Shown here piece after piece: positions 21,201-32,954 of a stretch of 64,000 bases of DNA. Position 1 is the stretch's first letter; the number at the start of each line of letters is the position of its first letter. Source of the DNA: Gnomoniopsis sp. IMI 355080. Its lineage: Eukaryota; Ascomycota; Sordariomycetes; Diaporthales; Gnomoniaceae. Location: assembly GCA_027946555.1 (NCBI GenBank), contig JAPEVC010000055.1, forward strand, positions 103,594-167,593, given 5' to 3'. The notes below the pieces were generated by a model. That model saw only the letters and a list, made by a program, of their open reading frames with translations, was not told the origin of the DNA and did not search any database. Made by a program: the position numbers and the translations under genes.

Positions 21201-22750
21201 CCAGCCAGCGGCGACCAAAGTCATAACGAGTCTTTTCCATCGGTACCTCGAATCTTTTCTCAGCCTTGGCTGGAGCTTCAGCAATGCTACCACGACCTGC
21301 TAACAGTCGATGTGAGAGCCTGACTCGCGCATCCTTGTCTCTCGTTGTATTCCATTCTACGACAGGAGCCGATGCTAGCTGCTCTGATATAGACAGCCTG
21401 CACTACGATGGTTGGTGGCTAACACAAGGAAAGGGTCCTCGGCCCTTCAAGAACGTTCGACGCCATCGCCGCGTACCTGACTAATGCTATCATCTAGTTC
21501 CTGTGTTCTTTGGGGACCCGGGTTTTGGTCCATGGGTACTAGACCCTAGACTGCATTCTCCCCTGTCGACTAGGGTAGCTGTCTTATTCCACAAAATGCT
21601 GACCTGCATCATTGAAGCCTTGCTGCAACCTCCCTCAAGAGGAACCACCGATAACAAGAGCCTCTTCTTCTTGCCCCGCCTTTGAAAATTCAGCTGCAGA
21701 TCGGATGGCGCGGTATCTACGGTCATGTCACCTTGGTCAGCGAGGAACTTCTCTCAAGGTCCTGTCTCTTCATTTCATTGGCACGTCTTGGATACGAGCC
21801 GCTGTTTCGCCGACAGCTTGAGGACCGAACAGCTTAACAGCTTGACTTCTGTCTGTGGACAAGATGCCTGTCTCCCATGCCCATCTTGTATCCCGGATCC
21901 ATGACCCATGTGGGCTGTCGTGAACATCTAACTTGCCTTAAGTCCAAGTAGCGCCGCGAGCCAGAGACATGGGCCGGCCGCCAATTCAGTCCGTATTGAG
22001 GGCTGGACAAAACGAAGAGAAGCCTGTCATCATTTTGTACAACTGGGACTTGCTAGGCAATATCTCCGAAAGGTCCCTCCTTCGTTGTCACTTCTGCATG
22101 ATCCTGGACTAGCGGTCCCCACTTGCAAAGCTCTCGACTGGAGCCTTTGGGCCTTGCATACTCCCGTCTGCGGGTGGTAGTCACCAGGCAGTACAAGCTT
22201 CTCTAAACGTCGATGCTAATATCTCTTTTTGTGTTTTCTTGACTGAAATCCTGGGCAAGGTGCAAATCATTTGCCACTCGCTTTTCAAATTGTGCGCAGA
22301 TGGTGTAAGTGGCCAAAAACGAGTTCGTTCGCTCAAGCTGTCCCGTCATCGAGCAGCGGTAGGGAAGATCCGCTCTGGCGAGGCTGCTGCCAACACGTAT
22401 TGCGGTCCCGCCAATCCAACCCTTCTTTCGGCCCGTGTGAGTGGCGCCCATGTCGTGCTGTAGTCGAGTACGATACCTGCTTGCCAGCAAATTTGGCACC
22501 TTCGTCATTGGGCCGTTCCCACCCCGAGAAGCTGGTGGGCTTCTTGGCTTGGACCACCCTAGTCACTTCACATAAGATCGCCAGGTACCGGGTTTCCTCC
22601 CCCCCTCCGAGCACGCTCGCTCTGTCGTCCTCCAGCTTGTCAAGAATCGACAGAAGGTTCACTTGTTCTGTCCATCCCCTCGTTTCACGGTCGGTTTACC
22701 GCTGAACACTCGTTTTCTGCGCGGTCCCGACGGACTCGAGCATAAGCGCA
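18271..22750. other. 4.5-kb gene-poor stretch upstream of the 29-exon gene
   Basis: It separates the divergent kelch gene and the giant surface-protein gene. Many short open frames exist on both strands (the longest about 159 codons at 19020-19499 and 144 at 20456-20890), but none shows a family motif, a signal peptide or coherent splicing. Base composition is not AT-rich, so this is not an obvious RIP-degraded repeat. It may hold long regulatory DNA or non-coding transcripts. I see no RNA gene. Confidence 0.45.
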
Positions 22751-25700
22751 ATGGTCTCTCGCTATGTGGCCGGTGTTCTTGGGGCACTGGTAGTGGGGGC
22801 GGGTGCTCTGTCGTCAGGCTCATATGCCACGACTACCGCCGTCTGCGCCGATGATTGCTGGAGCACCACGACGCTATATCCGGAATGCACGGGAGCAACA
22901 AGCTATCTGACGGAGACTCAATGGTCGACTTCGACGGTTTGGGGCCAGAACGAGACGCTTACGACAACATATACACAGCCAGCTTCAACATTCACCTCAT
23001 ACATAACGGTGAAAGAGGAAGGTTCGGGATGTTCCAGCGTGGAATCGAGCACGTGGAGCCCAAGCTCATACCCGCAACCAACACCTTCCACGTCGTCCAC
23101 GTCTTCCAGTGTGGAATCAAGTACATGGAGCCCAACTTCATACCCGCAGTCGACCGCTCCCACTTCATCTAGCGCGGAATCGAGCACATGGAGCCCGAGT
23201 TCATACTCAGAGTCGACCGTTCCCACGTCGTCCAGCGTGGAATCGAGCACATGGAGCCCGAGTTCATACTCACAGTCGACCATTTCCACGTCGTCCAGTG
23301 TGGATTCGAACACATGGAGCCCAAGTTCATACTCACAGTCGACCCTCCCCACGTCGTCCAGTGTGGAGTCGAGCACATGGAGCCCAAGTTCATACCCTCA
23401 GTCGACCGTTCCCACTTCATCTAGCGCGGAATCGAGTACATGGAGCCCAACTTCATACCCGCAGTCAACCCTTCCCACGTCGTCCAGCGTGGAATCGAGC
23501 ACATGGAGCCCAAGTTCATACCCTCAGGGAACTCCAACTTCGGAAACCTGCCAAATCGCCAGCACGGTCACGGCCTACATCACTACAAGTATCTATGTCG
23601 TCAGTCAGCAACCGGGTACAACGGAGACAGATTGGGAGACGTAAGTCCGCTGCCTGCAAGACTTGTATTCTCTTATATGATCGAGCCAAATTATGCGGGC
23701 TCGATTGCTACATATGAAGGTCGCTTTGGCTGATGATTAAATTAGTACGACTGAGACTGCTGTAATCGATTCTACGTGAGTCTAGCCCTGTCATAAATGG
23801 TTGCACCGAAGCGCAGATCGCAAACCAGCAAAGCTTCTCACTTTTAAATTGGAGCAGAGCTTGCTGACAGTGTATATAGGATAACTGATACGGACATTGT
23901 TCTGTGAGTTGTGCACCCAAGAGAAGGAGCTTCATTGAGTCTGAGGACCTTGAACTTTACTGGTTGCTACGCGATAGCTCCGAACGCGGTCCGGGTCAAT
24001 CAGACCTTGCTAATAAATATTCAGGAGTACCACCACGGATTGGGAAACTATAACGACGACTACGACATATCTGTGAGTCATTGACTGAGGCTGCATTGCA
24101 TCGTGGACAAGCCTTTTCAAGCTAATATCAAGTTCAGGACGACCGATTTTGTGCCAACAACTGTTGTCTCAGTAAGTTTAAATTGCTTGAAGCCGTGCAT
24201 TGGAATGAGAAGGTGGCGGGTAGACATAAGAAACTTCGTTTCTCTCTCAGAGTCATTTCGGAATGTTCTATCGACATTAGAATGGGCTACACAATATGCC
24301 TGTCTTGACTGACCACCACGTCGCTAGTCGTACCCATACACCGTCACTATTTCAGCATGCTCGACTATAACTCCAGCAGCCTACGCTGTCCTGGCTGCCG
24401 AGGTTGATACCAGCACCGTCGTAGTCACATCTGTAAGCAGCCTTGAGTTCCCTCAACGAAATGTGGTCTCGCATTGGCGATGAGATACCCGCACATGCCA
24501 TTTCATGCTTTAGCCCAGAGCTCCAAAATGCTAATGTTTTACTAGTATTACACGGTAACATCATGTGCCCCGACGATCACGGATTGTCCTGCTCGAAGCA
24601 GTTCCTCGGTGGTCACAAGCGTCATCTCACAGACACCTACACCTTCTACGAGTTGCTTCCCTGTGAGCACCGTAGTCTTGACGTCAATACTCACGACCAC
24701 CACGACAGATGTAGGTATTCCTTGTCTCGCCTTCAAGTCTCTGCTGTCCGTCTGTCTCTGCACATGCAGGAATGTAGCTCGACACGACAGCAAGATTTTT
24801 CAAGCCAGCGTGATGCTATTGGGCTTACCCATAGACTTCTGTTTATTTGCAGATCACCAGCTGATGGGCTAATGCCATTTCTTCGTGCAGTCAATCACAT
24901 ACTGGGCTACTAGCACAGTTACTTCGAAAGTACCAACGACAACCACTGTCGATCACACAACGACCCAGGTATGTCGAAGACGCCCGTTTTATTCATTCTG
25001 ACAAAGACTAACACATTTTCATGACCAGGACGTCACTAAGGATGTTACCCAGACTATCGTAAGAGCTTGTAGCTTTTCCTTGAAAACATAATGCTAGCAA
25101 GGCCAGCCCTGTTCGATCTCACTAGCTGTCGCGGAGCGACAAGCTGTTATACTTCCACTCGCGCTCATCCCTCTGGCCTGCGAGCAGATGATGCGTGCTA
25201 TGGTCGTGTCTACAAAGGCGCTAGCACTGTAACAACTTTGAGGACGTCGAGGACTAACTAGACACACCTAGATTTCGACGTATGATACAACTGAGTGGCG
25301 AACCACTACCACAGTATCAACCTACGTAAGTCACTTGTCCCCTCAGCCAAGACACTGCCCCCCCCCCCTTGAAAATCAGACTGACCCTCAGTGCAGGTTA
25401 CCACATCGACCGAGACCACCAGCTTCACCACAACGTACTCGCAAACAATCATCGAAGTGGTGCCAACAGTACGTGCTTATAAGTTCTCCTATCTATTTTT
25501 CCTCTTGGCACAAGTCCCTAACCCTTGGGCATGTTGTCCTACTCGAGCTCCGAGCTTGATTGAAGCTGGCCTCGCTGCAAGAAACTGTTCCTGATACACT
25601 GGTTCCCATTCGATTTGAATTTTTTTGGTTTTGTTTGTTTTAGTTCTATGAATGCGTACTAACTCACTGACCTCAGACGACAACTTACGTGGATACGGTT

Positions 25701-28700
25701 TACTCCACCATTATCAGCACCTTCTCCACTGTGAGCACTCTGGTATGTTTGGAGCTGAAACGCAGACAATAAGAGTCAGAGCTGACAATAGACACAGACG
25801 GACTCAATATATACGACGGTGACAAACGTGGAAGTATCTCCCACTGTAAGATCCCGAGTCTTCTGTTGACTACTCACTGGGTTGGCCATTAATATTTTTC
25901 AAGACTGTTTATTCCACGGCTACCGATGATCAATATTCCACCATATACTCGACCTTGACGGACATAGAGTCGACCACGATCATCTCTGTAAGTCTAGAGC
26001 TGTAAATTTGCAAGATGAGAATACGCCGGCATGAGAAGAAATGCGCTGACTAGTTTCCAAGAACATCTACTCGACCGAGACCGACAGTATTTACTCTACT
26101 TTGACAGATGTGGAGCCCACCACGGTCCTGGAGCCTACCACGGTCCTGGAGCCTACCACGGTCCTAGAGCCTACCACGATCCTAGAGCCTACCACAATCT
26201 TGGAGCCTACTACAATCTTAGAGCCTACCACAGTGATATCTGTGAGTATCCAGCTCTCCTGCCCTCAAATGCTGGAATATTGTTACAAGTTGAAGCTAAC
26301 TCGATTTTTTTCAGGACATCTACTCGACCGAGACCGATTATATCACCACATGGGCTACTAGCGTGAGCACTTATAGGTGCGTTCCCAGTCAAATCTCGAG
26401 CCTATGGATCGGAAAATTACTAAAACTTTTACAGCTATCCGGTAACGACGACAGTCGACCATACTGTCGTTTCCAGTTTCTGGACGACGATCTACAGCAC
26501 CCTCAGCGTTCCTTATACTTTGACGTCGTATCAGACCTTGACTTTCACCGAGGTACGCAAAATTGCTTTCGTCTTGCGATATGCGGTCGGGGCCACCGTG
26601 GCAGGATAGTCATGGAGGAGGACCTAAGTGTGTGGGCAAATTGCTCACCAACATTCTAGGATGTCACGACGACTACGACCCAAGACATATACACGACAGC
26701 CACTGTCACATCGGTATGTTTTGACCTTATGCTTTTTCCAACCGTTCTGTCTCGATCAGAATGTACTAAATCATACTTCTCAACCAACAGGTTTCAGTCT
26801 CGATCCTGACAACCAGTTTCCCCGTCACGGTAATTTCTTCGACAACGCTTTGGAGCACATCCTATCTCACCACCTCCATTCCGTATACCGAGTACATTAC
26901 CACGTCCATTCCTTACACTACGACTCTAGTACGTCCCTACCACTAAAGCGCCACTTGAGAGTCGATTACTGACTTGCGTACGTAAATAGGAAGAACCAAC
27001 CACTACTACGGACGTGATAAGCCGTACTGTGACAGATGTCTCCACATCGGTAAGTCTCGATGCGCTTCAGTCTTTATTGGTTCGAATGGCAGATACGGAC
27101 CATGTTTGCTCTTCGCTTGCCATTGGAACCCTTTGAATTGCTCTTCCGGAGCCGTTCAATCTCAATTTTATCAGATAAGACCGGACAGCATCATATCTGG
27201 CATTTCATCTTGCGGCCGTAATATGATGGAACGACTGGCACGGACCTAAGGCGACCCAATCGCCAGCGCCCTTCGGCCTACATGGTTACATAACCGTTCG
27301 GTGCACGGCCAACTTGCGTTGTTGCCATTGCATGCTTGTATCATTCCTATACCTGGGAGTTGGCTAACGTGCTCTGATCTAGATTGTCACAAGTACAGTG
27401 GTTTCGAGTTTCTGGACAACGTCGACCGACACTATCTATAGCGTGTCTACTCTGGTAGGTCTTGGACCGCTTTCGGCACCCTGGAGTCAAGTTCGAAGTA
27501 GACTGATTTTTGTGTTCACAGCTCTCTACAATCGTTTCGGATCATTCTTTCACAATCACTGAGAGCGTTCCTTATGTATGTCTCTGATAATTGAATATCT
27601 TACCCAGCAAGCCCCCCTTCGCTATAAAATTTCTGCTAACATATCTGTAGACTGTCACATCCTATCGAACAACTTCAGTGTTCTTAACGACGACTAGTAG
27701 CTACCCGGTGACGACGGTAAGTTGTCGAAGTCCTTGAAGCCCTCTATCTCTAGTTAACTGGTTCTTCAGACGTTTACATACGCGACCACCGATTACTCCA
27801 CTCTCCCAGCCAGCAGTGTCTATATCACTCAAACTGAGACCTTGCCTGCTTCGACATTTACGGATATAGAGAGTTTCACTCAAACGATTACAGAATCGGG
27901 AGCCCTGACTACGATAGTTGATGTCTCGACTGTAACTCGAACACAGCCGGGATCCACGCAAACTCTTACATACGACACTACCGAGTACTCCACCCTTCCG
28001 GCCAGCAGTGTCTATATCACTCAAACTGAGACCTTGCCTGCTTTGACATTTACGGATATAGAGAGTTTCACTCAAACGATTACAGAGTCAGGAGCCCTTA
28101 CCACGATAGTTGATGTCTCGACTGTAACTCGAACACAGCCAGGATCCACGCAAACTCTCACGTACGACACTACCGAGTACTCAACGCTTCCAGCCAGCAG
28201 TGTCTATATCACTCTAACTGAGACCTTGCCTGCATCGACATTTACAGAGATAGGGACTTTCACTCAAACGATCACGGAGTCAGGAGCCCCAACCACGATA
28301 GTTGACACCTCGACTGTAATTCGGACACAGCCAGGATCCACGCGAACTCTCACCCTTCCCGCCTCAACTCGAACCTTGCCTGCGTCGACTTTCACGGAGA
28401 TTGAGAGTTTCACTCAAACGATCACGCAATCAGGAACCCCAACCACGATTGTTGATGTTTCGACTCTAACTCGGACAGCACCAGGGACCACGCAAATTGT
28501 GACGCTACCTGCATCGACTCAGACTCTGCCTGGTGTAACCGAAGTAGAGACGGTATGTCCTCAATCCGCTCTCAGCGCAGAAAAGCCAAGTTGGCACATC
28601 GGCTAATTAGGGCATCTAGGTCACTGAGCCCGGTCAAACCGAAGTGGACACGGTACGCATAGAAAGCTTACAACCTCGAATGCTGAAAAGCGCAGTTCAA

Positions 28701-30833
28701 ATAGTAGCTGACTTGAAAATCTAGGTCACCCTGCCGGGTACTACCTACACTCAACCTGGAGTAACCGATGTGAATACGGTAAGTCCCCAAAGCCATTTAT
28801 TTTGACATTTTCAGGTTATAAGGAAGCTGACTTGGAGATTTAGGTTACCCTGCCCGGCACGACCTACACCCAACCTGGAGTGACTAAAGTGGATACGGTA
28901 CGTCTTGATTTATACATTTTTCCTTTGAAATATGGAATACCCCGCATTAGAATTGCTCCCAAGACCTGGCAACAATCACCCAGATTAGAGACCTTCTGCC
29001 GCTTTTGAGAACTCGCCTTTGCGAACACTGCCCCCTTAATTTTCTGTCTGCCATCGTATGTAGCTAACATCTATGCGTACCACAGATCACCCGACCCGCT
29101 CAAACCATTACACTTCCTGGGACGACATCGATCATAGTTGAAACAAGTACCCTGCCTCCCGTCACGTACACTCAGACGGAGCAAGGCAGCACTTATACTA
29201 CGACCTTGCCAGCATCAAGCGTCATTGTCACACGTACTGTACGTCTGGATTTTCGTAATCAGACTGATTCTCTTTTGGGAATAAACTATATGAGAATCTG
29301 ATACTGATTTTGTCCTTGATTTAGGTTACCTTGAATCCCGCCACAATCACAGAGTCCGGAAGCACTGTCACCTTGACTTCGTATATCTCCGGGAGCATAC
29401 GGACTTGCGCTGTGCCCACATCCAGCGCATATGGTGCTGGGACCACTGCCGCCTTTGATGCAAAGTCTGATCTAACTTGGGGTTGCACTGCTGGAACAAA
29501 TTGCAACCCGCCAAAGCCAGACGATTGTGACCTGTTTGCGAATCCTCCGGACAAGGACTACGTCTGCGCGCCACAGTATTGCAAACCCATCCCTGACTAT
29601 TACAACAACACTTGGGCCACAAACCAGACCGGCTTCTATCAGATTACGGAGGGCTACTTCAACCTGAATCCCAACGCGTTCGGACTGAGCTTCGACATCT
29701 TTTCGAAAGAGATTATTGTAGAAGCTGTTAACGGCAAGACAAGTACCCTCACAACTGGTAATTGGGCCTCACAGACATCTCTCACATCGTTTTCCGAATC
29801 AAGTGCCACAGCTGCTCGGTCAAGTATTGACTCAGAGAGCACGTTAACCGCCGAGGTGTGGTGGAAGCGCGGCCCGTCAATCACGAGAAAGCTGCTCAAG
29901 GTTCGCCAAAGCGGTCTAGACAGTGGCGACCTCCCCGCCCTGTGTTTATCAAATTGCAACCAGGCCTTTTACGAGGCCCAGAAGCTGGGAAAGTCTTCAG
30001 AGCTCTGCGGTTCCGATTCAGCTTTCACAACCCTTCTGAACGGCTGCAACGCCTGCATCGAAACGAATGGCGCGAGCAGCAAAATAACAGACCGCGCGTA
30101 TCTCGACAACCAATTCAGCCAATTTACAGACTTCTGCAGCGCGACAGCCGCTACATCGCCAACGAGCACCGGTCCAGCTGCCGAAGAGTCTGGTACGTCT
30201 TCCCTGGTCACCTCGACACAAGTATCGGCCTCCACGGCTTCAGTGGTCACTCCCACACTGTCCACAAGCTCGGCATCGAGTTCGAGCGAAACGAGCTCCG
30301 CAAGCCCTTCATCGACCTCTCAGACGATATCGAGCTCATCATTGTCCTCGTCGACGCCTGCTTCCAGCTTGGCTAGTTCGTCCGAGTCAGCCAGCTCGGT
30401 CGAATCAACCAGCTCGGTCGTTTCCATTTCCAGTACCGGAAGTGAACCTACTAGCGTTTTGCCGACGTCTTCTTCGACCGTACCTCTCGAGTCAGAAACA
30501 ACATCGGGGCCAGGCTCGGCCTCACTCACCTCCAGCCACTCCGGTGCCAGCTCGGTAGCATCGAGTCAATCGATAAGCGCCTCGCCCTCGTCCACAGGGT
30601 CTTCGTCTGTTGCTACTTCCAGTGCGAGCCCCTCAGCAGGATCCGGCACCGGCTCGCAGACCACGCCAGCCCCATCCACAACCATACTCAGTAGCACCAC
30701 GAGCCGTGGCAGCTCGAGTACTTCCTCAAGTAGTAGCGCTGTGACGGCCGGCGCTGCGAGACTCCGGAGCATGGATGGCGCAGGCCTAAAGAGCCTCTTG
30801 CTGCCATTCTTAGTTTCTCTCCTCTTCTTCTAA
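22751..30833 (+). CDS. Giant 29-exon Thr/Ser-rich GPI-anchored surface protein
   Basis: Exons: 22751-23640, 23746-23775, 23880-23903, 24025-24072, 24138-24171, 24328-24432, 24546-24710, 24891-24968, 25029-25058, 25272-25325, 25397-25468, 25677-25742, 25798-25845, 25904-25987, 26062-26241, 26315-26376, 26435-26552, 26660-26713, 26791-26928, 26990-27049, 27383-27454, 27522-27575, 27651-27716, 27770-28552, 28620-28652, 28725-28778, 28844-28897, 29086-29238, 29325-30833. The total is 5118 nt, 1705 residues, one uninterrupted frame. All 28 introns (53-333 nt) are GT-AG; 23 are phase 0 and five phase 2. Layout: signal peptide (residues 1-20); a Cys-containing head; eight repeats with core ESSTWSPSSY; a long Thr/Ser/Val beta-strand-like region encoded by tiny exons (TTTTTTY, STVVTS, EPTTVL); three 64-residue repeats; PGTTYTQPGVT repeats; a Cys-rich globular domain in exon 29 (YCKPIPDYYNNTWATNQTGF; LCLSNCNQAFYEAQKLG; LNGCNACIETN); a Ser-rich stalk; and a hydrophobic tail (SLLLPFLVSLLFF) after a small-residue omega site. 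I infer a heavily O-mannosylated wall adhesin or coat protein. No transcript evidence. Confidence 0.85.
23032..23526 (+). repeat. 63-bp coding tandem repeats (8 copies)
   Basis: Eight copies of a 21-residue unit with core SSVESSTWSPSSY lie in exon 1 of the giant gene. The TGG codon of successive copies is at 23054, 23126, 23189, 23252, 23315, 23378, 23441 and 23504. The first spacing is 72 bp and the rest exactly 63 bp. Because the unit is a multiple of three, other frames also stay open across it, including on the minus strand; these are shadows. Confidence 0.95.
26113..26238 (+). repeat. 18-bp coding tandem repeats (7 copies)
   Basis: Seven units beginning with GAG at 26113, 26131, 26149, 26167, 26185, 26203 and 26221 encode EPTTVL/EPTTIL hexapeptides inside exon 15 of the giant gene. 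The first copies are nearly identical in sequence and later ones drift at third positions, consistent with stepwise duplication. Confidence 0.95.
27776..28351 (+). repeat. 192-bp coding tandem repeats (3 copies plus a degenerate partial)
   Basis: Three 64-residue units in exon 24 start at 27776, 27968 and 28160, each with STLPASSVYIT, then ETLPASTFT, IESFTQTITESGA and TRTQPGST. Identical segments recur exactly 192 bp apart (for example GTC of SVYIT at 27818, 28010, 28202). A shortened fourth copy with TLPASTFTEIESFTQTITQSG follows to about 28552. Confidence 0.95.
28725..28897 (+). repeat. Duplicated 54-nt exons with similar flanking introns
   Basis: Exons 26 (28725-28778) and 27 (28844-28897) of the giant gene are both 54 nt and encode near-identical 18-mers with VTLPGTTYTQPGVT. 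The 3' ends of the preceding introns are also alike (AGCTGACTTGRARATYTAG), so an intron-exon unit was duplicated rather than only coding DNA. Confidence 0.85.
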
Positions 30834-32283
30834 GAAGACGCAAGATTGACACATTTTGCCCTCCTTTATCATGCTTTCTTCACTTCTAATTACGGTTTAC
30901 CACTTCTAATCACTCCTTACGACATAATCTCTAAATAGTTACTACATCGATGACGTACGAACTTGACGCAGCGACACTTCTTTCGAAGTTGGCACAAAAA
31001 CGACACGACTTTCCGATTGCACGTACGAATTCTACCTGACACTCATTTGATCCGGACGGAAGATTTGATAGAGCAATATTGCATGCGAGGATTTTTGGAC
31101 GGGACTTTGGCTTTGTACATGATACCCCTTAACGACGCTCATTTGAGGACATATTAGACAGCATGGAAAGGAACTTGCAAATCGGAGGAAATGGGTTCAG
31201 TTTGCCTTATTACTTCATAAGGGAACGAAAATAATAATTCAGGGGAAGCGACTAGCCGGTTTTCGATAGCTTTGGAAGAGTCGTATGCTGAAGCGAAACC
31301 CGGAGAAGGATATAATTCAATTGATTGCAAAACTTCCGTAATGTGATGAGTTAAGGAATGCCCAGGCCACTTGCAGGTGGAACAAGTCTCGAATTAAATG
31401 ACTAGCCCACAACCCTTTTACAGGAGTATAAGGCACCGCATGACAAGGACAAGGCATGAATGCGTGCCTCTATAGTAATCTAGTACTTGACGGTGTCTGG
31501 TGCATAATCTGATTCACGTCTTTATCTCAACTGCTCAGTACCTAGGTACGTAACTAGGTAGGCGCTTAGGATGGATCTTTCTCGAAAACGCACCTGGGCA
31601 CGAGTGAGTCGAGGTGACGCCGGATATCAAGGCGATCCAGTCCATCACAACGCCCGGGTGTCCTTCGAGCTTGCCGATTGGACATCAACCTACACCATTC
31701 ACATCCACTCAGCCTGGAATGCATAGCAGCACAGTGCCCTGTCATGGAGGCCTGCTCATCCATCCTGCCGATCTTCTGTACCTGAACAGCAGATAACTAG
31801 CCACGAACCCCGGGTTGAATTGGCCAAACCGTGGCAAACGCTGGGGAAGGTGCAAGGTCCACGAACACTCGGCTTTGAACAGGAGGATGTACGTCACAAC
31901 TATTTGATGGAAAGGCAATGGCAGGCCGCAGGGGCGAAGAAATCGTTGAAGGGTGATAAGGAGACAACAAAACAACGAAGCGGTCTGGGCAAGTCCTCCA
32001 AGATGGATCTCTTCCTTGTACATCATCCTTGCCGTCTACCCACCAAAGCCTCCAGCTCAACGACAGCTGTAGTCACATTAACCATACGATACCTAGGTAG
32101 CTTACATCGGGATCCATTCCGACATTCTCATCAACATGTTGTCCCAGGTGCAGACACGCATACAGCTTTTTCTTCATCCACACTATACCGTCAGTTTCGT
32201 CATCAAATGTAGGATTCCCCCAACTTCACCCGGACGAGCATTGCGCTGACCCATAGACTGTAACAGCCCTGATTTCGAACACC
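30834..32283. other. Intergenic region with a TACCTAGGTA palindrome pair
   Basis: 1.45 kb between the giant gene and the EBP-like gene. The perfect palindrome TACCTAGGTA occurs at 31539-31548 and 32090-32099. Open frames on both strands are short and featureless. No RNA gene seen. Confidence 0.45.
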
Positions 32284-32954
32284 ATGACACTGTATGATAC
32301 ACAACTCCTAGACTGCCTCACCCTCGCGTGCGCTGGCACACTGAGTCTCGCGCTCGTCATATGGATCCGACTTGCCCGACCAAATTTGTCAAAGACCAAA
32401 GTTGCTGAGAAGGTGTGGCTCGTTTTCTCAGGTTGGCATGTGTTGTGTAACGTGAGTCACTAAGAAATTATCTCACCTCGGGTGAATCCTCCGTTCTTGC
32501 AACTAACAGTATGCAGAGCTATTTTGCCTACACCCTTTGGACACCGGAAATGGGCAATGACTCCGGTATCCTGGACGAGAGGCAGGCGTGGAACAAAAGC
32601 AGGTTCCCAGCACACACCTCGGACTACCACACTGTGCAATACTTAGTTGCTGGCTTTGCCACAGTCGCCACGACGTTTCATTGGGTCTTTCTGTCGATGC
32701 TGTGCCTCTGCTTCATAATTGCCATCTACCCGCCTCGAAGCTGGTCTGAAGTGAACCAGGCCGCCACCGCCGGTCAAATATACTGGGTGCTGTTCTTTGC
32801 TGCCTGCTTTTCCGAACGAGAAGTTCGGCAAATCATTCACCTCATCTACTCGCGGTCGGTCCCAGACCCAGTATACTTCTGGAGGTACTGCGTGCTGCTA
32901 GACGTTCTCTGGGCAGCGATGCCTTTGTTCTTGATATATCGGCGCACGCCATGA
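32284..32954 (+). CDS. EBP/EXPERA-like multi-pass membrane protein
   Basis: Two exons, 32284-32451 and 32517-32954, with one GTGAGT...GCAG intron in phase 0; 201 residues. Hydrophobic segments lie at about 7-27 (LLDCLTLACAGTLSLALVIW), around 45-60, 95-120 (FATVATTFHWVFLSMLCLCF), 135-150 and 175-195 (VLLDVLWAAMPLFLIY). The order FSGWH...YFAY, AWNKS, SDYHTVQYLVAG, GQIYWVLFF, YFWRYCVLLDVLWAAMPL matches the layout of the emopamil-binding protein (sterol delta8-delta7 isomerase) and EXPERA family. The segment equivalent to H-x3-E-G-Y-F reads HVLCNSYF, so the histidine is kept but the catalytic glutamate appears as asparagine. I therefore expect a divergent, possibly non-catalytic or sterol-binding relative rather than the ERG2-type isomerase. 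The match is by eye and moderate. Confidence 0.55.

Noticed and set aside
22918..23733. Several long open frames on both strands across the ESSTWSP repeat region (up to about 200 codons)
   Set aside because: They exist because the 63-bp unit is a multiple of three; they lack signal peptides, sensible composition or splicing. The first frame (22751) fits the whole gene.
26113..26238. Regularly spaced short repeats suggesting a CRISPR array
   Set aside because: The units are contiguous 18-bp coding repeats without spacers, and the DNA is eukaryotic.
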